This document shows positions 9,301 to 10,932 of a stretch of DNA of 10,932 bases, piece by piece (the stretch's first letter is position 1; each line of letters opens with the position of its first letter). Below the pieces are notes generated by a model. The model had not been told where the DNA came from. It did not search any database and worked only from the letters and a program-made list of their open reading frames with translations. This DNA comes from Phoronis pallida (taxonomy: Eukaryota > Phoronida > Phoronidae): the NCBI GenBank assembly GCA_028565715.1, contig JAOXYC010221239.1, positions 1 through 10,932 of the forward strand, given 5' to 3'. The position numbers were made by a program, and so were the translations under genes.

Positions 9301-10386
9301 ACGGTGACAAGAATTTGCTCAGCTGTTCTCAAGAGTGTTCCCTTAATAAACTCCTCCGACACAGCCTTGCTGTCTTTGCGACCCGTGAAACATTTACTGG
9401 TGCGAGAGCCGTCACTCTCCGGATCACTCTCGTCGACATTCTCTGATTGGTCTTGTTCTAGAAACGGAAGAAAAAATAATCTAGAAACTTCAAGTTACAA
9501 AATACAATGTCAATGAATTAGATGAATTGCAACCAAGCAATGATGGTTTAAAAATTTGTCATGATTTACTTTGAACATTTACAAAATGAATTCAATGGAA
9601 TGTGTTGATCAACTTCAGTTTTCTTTTCTTTGTCTTTTGGAAAACTAATTGGACTATGATATGCAATGACGTTACTACAAATTGAAATTGAAATAATTCA
9701 GTTGAAAATGTTGCTACATGGTTTGTAATCCATAAAATTTTCCATAATATACTTGATCATGCAATTTACTTTTAACTCACTACTTTTTGACAAGCCGACA
9801 CATGCTGTAATCAATTAAAAATGTCACTTCAATCCTGGAGAATAAAAATTAAGCCACGCACAAACAGTGGAATAGCCACCAAACTGATAACAGATATCTG
9901 AACTGTCAAGGGGCCATTAGCAGTAGTAGTAGAGCAAGGATGAAAAAAAAGTGTTTCTGTAAACATATCTGGCAACGTTCCAGTCCACTCAGCTGCAAAT
10001 GAGTACCAGCTACGGCTGGGAAACTAACCTGCGACAGACTTGCGTGCTGTCCAGGGGGAGTGCCCTCACTAATCCATCCGCTCACGCCATGGAAATCCGG
10101 GATAGCATCCGGCCTTATGAGCCTCACGAGGCTCCAGAAGGATTTAGTTTTTTGGTTTAGTAAACATATTCCTGCAGCCTCAGATAGTAGTGTGTGAATA
10201 CAAAAGCTAAGTACAATATTTTGATGACAAAACTCTGTAGTTTAATCATTATATTTTAATTGAATTGAAGACTTACGCATCTGCAGACTATCCTTGGTCC
10301 TCAGAATGACTGATTGTTTGCCCTTGGCATGATGGTGCTTGGACATGGTGCTGATGGTATGTTGACGGTTCTGACTCTCACGACCT
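140..10386 (-). CDS. CFAP54: CFAP54-like ciliary central-apparatus protein, internal part of a multi-exon gene
   Basis: Fifteen exons join into one open frame of about 920 residues: 10277-10386, 9266-9457, 7664-7853, 7225-7424, 6719-6894, 6077-6253, 5411-5589, 4688-4812, 4262-4370, 3697-3943, 3044-3302, 2561-2686, 1758-1990, 1217-1445 and 140-347. Every junction has AG and GT, and every phase matches its neighbour, which chance would not give. The product is almost all helical, with short charged or Ser-rich linkers. Segments such as GRLQRQLFLLG, LIRQAYLEIALLY and RAAWVAIR match my memory of CFAP54. That protein is a scaffold of the C1d projection on the central microtubule pair of motile cilia, working with CFAP46, CFAP74 and CFAP221; loss in mice gives ciliary dyskinesia. 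Start and stop lie outside the window, so this is roughly a third of a protein usually near 3,000 residues. CFAP46, another large helical C1d protein, is the main alternative. The family name rests on recall, not a search. Confidence 0.8.
416..697. mobile_element. Candidate MITE-like element with 26-bp terminal inverted repeats
   Basis: Bases 416-441 and 672-697 are inverted copies of each other, matching at 24 of 26 positions; the core is AAATAAAATACGACTGT on the left. The enclosed segment is about 230 bases, has no reading frame of note and contains AGATGGCGCTGT. This is the layout of a small non-autonomous DNA transposon. No clean target-site duplication is visible at 416 and 697. A 12-base direct repeat, AACTTATATCTG, occurs at 375-386 and 695-706 and overlaps the right end only. 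It lies in the intron between the last two exons of the window (348-1216); I see nothing else in that intron. Confidence 0.5.
1217..1445 (-). CDS. CFAP54: CFAP54-like exon 14: proline-rich segment
   Basis: The frame reads IYAEQCSAMFPPPLLKLDYS, then KEDANAPSLTCVQYTGNLPS, a polar loop, then SEPILFAPPGLMTKVYKPLD and KDILTAP. It is richer in Pro and Tyr and less helical than the exons before it, so it probably marks a change from solenoid to an extended or different fold. It starts in phase 0 after GCCACAG and ends with A at a perfect GTAAGT donor; that A combines with CT of the next exon to give Thr. Confidence 0.82.
1446..1757 (-). other. Intron, no further features
   Basis: This AT-rich intron lies between exons 13 and 14. 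I see only the flanking splice sites (GTTAGA at the 5' end, CCACAG at the 3' end) and no repeat, RNA-like fold or coding segment. If the alternative donor at 1835 is used, the intron would extend to 1835. Confidence 0.7.
1758..1990 (-). CDS. CFAP54: CFAP54-like exon 13, with two possible in-frame donors
   Basis: The frame reads (G)YQSLLQRLCSTATLPVAN, then a Gln/Glu/Asp-rich stretch, then ISHMNLDTSLNQDV and, in the longer form, SGPWALRTTHMHCFLADNLP. The long form ends at a GTTAGA donor (exon 1758-1990). A better-scoring GTAAGG donor at 1835 would end the exon at 1836 and drop 26 codons, still in phase 0. I prefer the long form because its last part looks like a genuine amphipathic helix leading into IYAEQCSAMF of the next exon, but transcript data would decide. 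The acceptor is TTTACAG. Confidence 0.74.
2265..2342 (-). repeat. Degenerate tRNA-like sequence (SINE head or tRNA pseudogene)
   Basis: On the minus strand TGGTGTAGTGG (2322-2332) fits an A box and GGTTCGATTCC (2277-2287) fits a B box exactly, 34 bases apart as in tRNA genes. The ends AGGACCC and GGGTTCT can pair as a seven-base acceptor stem with one G-U pair. The T arm is off: the stem pairs only with an eight-base loop, as if one base were lost. The anticodon arm is weak, and no clear U33 plus anticodon can be assigned. It is therefore a tRNA-derived repeat or dead tRNA rather than a working tRNA. It lies in the 1991-2560 intron, which otherwise shows only a short CAGTTT triplication near 2433. 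Confidence 0.6.
2561..2686 (-). CDS. CFAP54: CFAP54-like exon 12: charged helix ending SWIHLL
   Basis: The frame reads (D)FMEEDLAVLKESLEVKKVE, TYEDQIDKCRKEASDISWIH and LL. It is a highly charged, heptad-like helix (Leu/Val spaced three and four apart) that could form a short coiled coil, followed by a hydrophobic end with Trp. The exon is 126 bases, with two leading bases completing Asp and a G carried on to make Gly. The acceptor is TTTCCAG and the donor GTAAAT. Confidence 0.82.
2687..3043 (-). other. Intron, no further features
   Basis: This AT-rich intron lies between exons 11 and 12. The donor is GTATTT and the acceptor TTTCCAG. Nothing else is recognisable on either strand. Confidence 0.7.
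3044..3302 (-). CDS. CFAP54: CFAP54-like exon 11: RAAWVAIR helix
   Basis: At 259 bases this is the largest exon here. It starts with a charged stretch (SKKEKEENRKRSQEVTENDK) that continues the linker of the previous exon, then enters ERRAAWVAIRCAAFTGLAQR, SRILLAGDVNVTSKHLINEA and IPEFSILDLLSHYC. The RAAWVAIR-CAA helix and the following Leu-rich helices match the pattern I recall for CFAP54. Phase 0 selects the first AG of TATAGAG as acceptor, so the exon begins with AGC (Ser). The donor is GTATTT, leaving a G that makes Asp with the next exon. Confidence 0.86.
3618..3663. repeat. Perfect 22-bp palindrome with 2-base spacer
   Basis: Arms 3618-3639 and 3642-3663 are exact reverse complements (arm core TTTCATGTCCTCAGATGTT) around the spacer AA. 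The structure can form a cruciform in DNA or a stable hairpin in the pre-mRNA. It lies in the 3303-3696 intron, 34 bases beyond the donor of exon 10. It may be the remnant of an inverted-repeat transposon or a replication-slippage product; no protein is implied. The rest of the intron shows nothing. Confidence 0.85.
3697..3943 (-). CDS. CFAP54: CFAP54-like exon 10: LIRQAYLE helix plus acidic-to-basic linker
   Basis: The first 15 or so residues (LIRQAYLEIALLYIVSSG) are a conserved-looking helix. The remaining 65 or so are low in hydrophobic residues: an acidic and Gly/Ser part (ESGGESGDDMAEDKVEEG and onward), then Thr/Ser/Pro, then a run of six lysines followed by PSKKWM. This is probably a disordered loop inserted between two solenoid helices. 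The acceptor is TTTACAG and the donor GTAGGA, in phase 0. A perfect 22-bp palindrome sits in the downstream intron, 34 bases past the donor side of this exon. Confidence 0.86.
3944..4261 (-). other. Intron, only weak short inverted repeats
   Basis: This intron lies between exons 9 and 10. I see a six-base inverted repeat TGAGAT/ATCTCA around 4205-4220 and nothing more. The splice sites are GTATGT and TTTACAG. Confidence 0.65.
4262..4370 (-). CDS. CFAP54: CFAP54-like exon 9: GRLQRQLFLLG motif
   Basis: The frame gives (G)RLQRQLFLLGKFHQRAVAE and then TLLEAINLSFHSDHDLG. This helix-turn-helix followed by the acidic His-Asp-His-Asp-Leu-Gly turn is the part of the window I most associate with CFAP54, where a similar turn precedes LIRQAYLE. 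The exon is 109 bases: two bases complete Gly, 35 codons follow, and GG is carried over. The acceptor is CAACAG and the donor GTATGT. It continues without interruption into the next exon's LIRQAYLEIALLY. Confidence 0.88.
4371..4687 (-). other. Intron, no further features
   Basis: This AT-rich intron lies between exons 8 and 9, with donor GTTAGT and acceptor CAACAG. No repeat or RNA gene is recognisable. Confidence 0.7.
4688..4812 (-). CDS. CFAP54: CFAP54-like exon 8: helical segment
   Basis: The 125-base exon reads SEDEMVALWVSALGVLTTAL followed by EMSRVITNRYANLEAEILFN and I. It is two packed amphipathic helices, with Trp in the first and the Glu-rich face EAEILF in the second. It begins with one base that completes Lys and ends with one G that combines with GG of the next exon to encode Gly. 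The acceptor is TCTCCAG and the donor GTTAGT. The frame is open throughout and leads directly into the GRLQRQLF motif of the next exon. Confidence 0.84.
4813..5410 (-). other. Intron of about 600 bases, no recognised element
   Basis: This intron lies between exons 7 and 8. It holds homopolymer T runs near 4941 and 5349 and a five-base hairpin CGCTC-TAGG-GAGCG near 5251. None of these supports a named feature. Confidence 0.65.
5411..5589 (-). CDS. CFAP54: CFAP54-like exon 7, with a partial duplicate just upstream in the transcript
   Basis: The frame reads VQDLGDRIVQYYPENQRLEY, then a short loop, then a helix ending NLYLPHVLVLAQVKLRIGHA and MARNASKMARL. It starts in phase 0 after a TTAG acceptor and leaves AA at a strong GTGAGT donor, which joins G of the next exon to make Lys. 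The basic tail resembles the end of a solenoid helix. Bases 5652-5753, in the preceding intron, hold a diverged second copy of the 5' part of this exon. This copy is preferred as the working one because its acceptor, donor and phases all fit. Confidence 0.83.
5652..5753 (-). pseudogene. Diverged partial duplicate of the CFAP54-like exon 7
   Basis: The minus strand from 5753 begins GTCCAAGATTTAGGTGATCG, almost the same as the start of exon 7 at 5589. The first 15 codons encode the same residues (VQDLGDRIVQYYPEN), with three silent changes, then one Gln to Glu change. After this the copy has about ten extra bases and the frame shifts relative to the original. The base before the copy is CTG rather than an AG acceptor, so it is not spliced in the same way. 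It lies in the 5590-6076 intron about 165 bases from the original. It is a tandem exon-fragment duplication, probably dead. Confidence 0.8.
5865..5919 (-). repeat. Second degenerate tRNA-like sequence (A and B boxes)
   Basis: On the minus strand GGTTTGATTCC (5865-5875) differs from the B-box consensus at one base, and TGATGGAAAGG (5909-5919) is a damaged A box 33 bases upstream of it. Between them GGTTATGATGCTTGCCTGG resembles a D arm and anticodon stem. The spacing matches the other tRNA-like sequence at 2265-2342. The structure is too eroded for a functional tRNA; a SINE-derived relic is most likely. Confidence 0.45.
6077..6253 (-). CDS. CFAP54: CFAP54-like exon 6: helical segment, phase 0-0
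   Basis: This exon is exactly 59 codons with both ends in phase 0. It reads EVERLLCSVRRLSTPGCLLS, TLTQIQLTDMMAASISKSKD and so on to RYIDCQSQLLDQ. Two helices flank a polar, Lys/Ser/Thr-rich loop (SISKSKDTTNKT). The acceptor is CCGTAG and the donor GTATGA. Because it is symmetric, skipping it would keep the frame; nothing in the sequence shows that this happens. Confidence 0.82.
6396..6446. repeat. GC-rich minisatellite, 17-18 bp unit, three copies
   Basis: Three consecutive units start with GCTTAA at 6396, 6414 and 6431 and follow the form GCTTAA(C)GCCCACCCGTG; the last is imperfect at its end. GGGCTTA and TAAGCCC within the array are complementary and could form small hairpins. The array stands out from the AT-rich 6254-6718 intron, in which I see nothing else. 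Confidence 0.8.
6719..6894 (-). CDS. CFAP54: CFAP54-like exon 5: helical repeat with acidic face
   Basis: The frame reads PISKVIVEMADCRQYIGEGV, then MEAESCGDAEMQAEFMFHGA, then MLNIMEGLPLEETREILE. The middle (GVMEAESCGDAEMQAEFMF) looks like the helix-turn-helix of a TPR-like repeat, with the Gly-Asp turn typical of such hairpins. The exon is 176 bases, begins with two bases finishing Gly and ends in phase 0 at a GTATGT donor. The spacing between this and the previous exon's helix fits a continuous alpha-solenoid. Together with its neighbours this is one of the segments most like CFAP54. Confidence 0.85.
6895..7224 (-). other. Intron, no further features
   Basis: This intron lies between exons 4 and 5, with donor GTAAAT and acceptor TGTTCAG. 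No repeat or RNA gene is recognised. Confidence 0.7.
7225..7424 (-). CDS. CFAP54: CFAP54-like exon 4: LWLDCRY helix
   Basis: The exon is 200 bases and reads from GSSIKAMASNKSGV, a polar loop, into SRSRLDARLWLDCRYALVKS and MMQAIRGMGHIK. The second part is a long hydrophobic-faced helix with conserved-looking Trp, Cys and Tyr. It starts with one base that completes Arg from the previous exon and ends with one G that combines with GA of the next exon to give Gly. The donor is GTAAAT. The internal ATG near 7405 is not a start: the frame is open upstream into the acceptor. Confidence 0.82.
7664..7853 (-). CDS. CFAP54: CFAP54-like exon 3: TPR-like helical hairpin
   Basis: The frame includes SELELVVVSKLELANIARQR and then HHAAMAARTVFSAMKLLKSA. 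This pair of amphipathic helices, with small residues at the packing positions, has the look of a TPR-type or other alpha-alpha repeat. The phase fixes the acceptor: G from the previous exon plus AG here gives Glu, so the first AG of TTTTAGAG is used. The donor is GTAGTT, leaving AG to be completed as Arg in the next exon. The tail (KSPNKSNMR) is basic and polar and is probably a loop. Confidence 0.8.
7854..9265 (-). other. Long intron (1.4 kb), contents not recognised
   Basis: This is the longest intron, between exons 2 and 3. The exon phases on either side (G then AG) join directly, so no missing exon is required. The stretches 8340-8560 and 8640-8730 are richer in G and C than the rest and may be old repeats, but no terminal repeats, tRNA boxes or reading frame support a name. 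T runs occur near 9089 and 9213. Confidence 0.6.
9266..9457 (-). CDS. CFAP54: CFAP54-like exon 2: acidic linker then helix
   Basis: The frame opens with an acidic, Ser-rich stretch (QDQSENVDESDPESDGSRTS) and moves into a predicted amphipathic helix (EEFIKGTLLRTAEQILVTVS). It is 192 bases: two bases complete the Gln codon begun in the previous exon, then 63 codons, then a G carried to the next exon. The acceptor is TTTCTAG and the donor GTGAGG. The change from disordered acid to ordered helix suggests that a helical array begins here. Codon use and base composition are clearly richer in G and C than the flanking introns, which supports coding status. Confidence 0.75.
9960..10136 (-). repeat. 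Candidate dispersed repeat (SINE or non-LTR 3'-end type)
   Basis: This segment of the 9458-10276 intron is richer in GC and CpG than its surroundings and carries an inverted repeat GAGCCTC/GAGGCTC (10119-10134). On the minus strand the pieces CTCCCCCTGGACAGCACGC, GTCGCAGGTTAGT and AGCTGAGTGGACTGGAACG resemble, from memory, a motif set found in many copies in animal genomes. The minus strand has a 73-codon open frame here with no protein-like composition. I cannot assign a family or exact ends. The rest of the intron shows nothing. Confidence 0.4.
10277..10386 (-). CDS. CFAP54: CFAP54-like exon 1 in window: basic His/Lys-rich linker
   Basis: This is the most upstream exon visible. Its frame reads GRESQNRQHTISTMSKHHHA and continues with KGKQSVILRTKDSLQM. 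It is polar and basic, with a run of three histidines, and so is probably a flexible linker rather than a helical repeat. The donor is a strong GTAAGT after a single C, which joins AA of the next exon to make a Gln codon. The acceptor is ambiguous: the sequence CAGAG allows the exon to begin at 10386 (one base before the first full codon) or at 10384 (two bases). The preceding exon, which would decide, is not in the window. Confidence 0.66.
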
Positions 10387-10675
10387 CTGAAAATGTAATC
10401 AACTTAGATAAAAAATGTTAGCACTTTCATAAAATATGCCTAAATAATATAGCTTTTGGTAGAAATAAGTAGATGAAATATGAAATTAATATAAAAAACT
10501 TGAAGGTTGGTACAATAACAAAAGAGGGTGGGGGTTGTTTTATACCTGACTTATGGTTAAATTCACTTAAACACATACATCACTACTTACAAAATGTAGA
10601 ATTATCAATTGTTGAAATGCGACGTTTTCATCCATTTCTTTTACACAGTTTGATCATTTTTCGTTGCCAATTCGT

Positions 10676-10748
10676 GTTACTACTTTCATTCTTTAATGAA
10701 AACACAAATTGAATTGTTACTACTTTCATTCTTTATTGAAAACACAAA
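10676..10748. repeat. 33-bp direct repeat, period 40
   Basis: Bases 10676-10708 and 10716-10748 begin GTTACTACTTTCATTCTTTA and GTTACTACTTTCATTCTTTA/T respectively and match at all but one position, with a seven-base spacer (TTGAATT). It is a recent tandem duplication. It lies in the stretch 10387-10932, upstream of the first visible exon, where I find no further exon, RNA gene or promoter signal. Confidence 0.8.
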
Positions 10749-10932
10749 GTTTATACGTTACAGTTGATCTCAGTTATCTTGATGCCCTGTCAAGATATTT
10801 CATCAAGTAACATAGACGCAAGAATAGTGATTTCGGGAAGAAGCGAAGGTAGTGTTTCGTTCAGATGAATGTAAGGATGCAATTTGTAACAACAATTCAA
10901 ACGCAATTGGCCTCATTCAATAGTTGATAATT

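Noticed and set aside
9906-10127. 73-codon minus-strand open frame between exons 1 and 2
   Set aside because: Exons 1 and 2 join in phase without it, and the sequence looks like a dispersed repeat rather than a coding exon.
10473-10712. 79-codon plus-strand open frame
   Set aside because: It is AT-rich, ends in the young direct repeat and has no domain or splice context.
1-10932. CRISPR array, prokaryotic operon or defence system
   Set aside because: There are no regularly spaced repeats, no ribosome binding sites and no compact genes; the splice-phase-consistent exons show a eukaryotic locus.

Overview
The window is eukaryotic genomic DNA, AT-rich, with no bacterial-style gene packing. The minus strand carries the internal part of one large, intron-rich gene. 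Fifteen exons (10277-10386 down to 140-347, in transcript order) can be placed by hand. Each is bounded by an AG acceptor and a GT donor, the reading phase is kept across all fourteen introns, and about 920 residues run without an in-frame stop. Neither the start codon nor the stop codon is in the window. No convincing gene lies on the plus strand.

The protein is a long chain of amphipathic helices. From memory of the family it resembles CFAP54 (FAP54 in Chlamydomonas), a large scaffold protein of the C1d projection of the ciliary central apparatus. The strongest stretches are the exons at 4262-4370, 3697-3943 and 3044-3302, followed by those at 7225-7424 and 6719-6894. The host is therefore a ciliated animal. 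Intron sizes (about 230 to 1,400 bases), base composition and tRNA-derived repeats suit a marine invertebrate such as a mollusc, brachiopod or other non-vertebrate bilaterian, but the lineage cannot be fixed from sequence alone.

The introns hold most of the other structure: a 282-bp segment with 26-bp terminal inverted repeats (416-697); two degenerate tRNA-like sequences with A and B boxes (2265-2342 and 5865-5919); a perfect 22-bp palindrome with a 2-base spacer (3618-3663); a diverged second copy of part of an exon (5652-5753); a GC-rich 17-18 bp minisatellite (6396-6446); a GC-rich, CpG-bearing dispersed-repeat candidate (about 9960-10136); and a 33-bp direct repeat with period 40 (10676-10748). 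The longest intron, 7854-9265, shows nothing recognisable.

No new multi-gene system is evident. The items most worth checking are the duplicated exon fragment, the perfect palindrome next to an exon, the small inverted-repeat element, and an in-frame alternative splice donor in the exon at 1758-1990.
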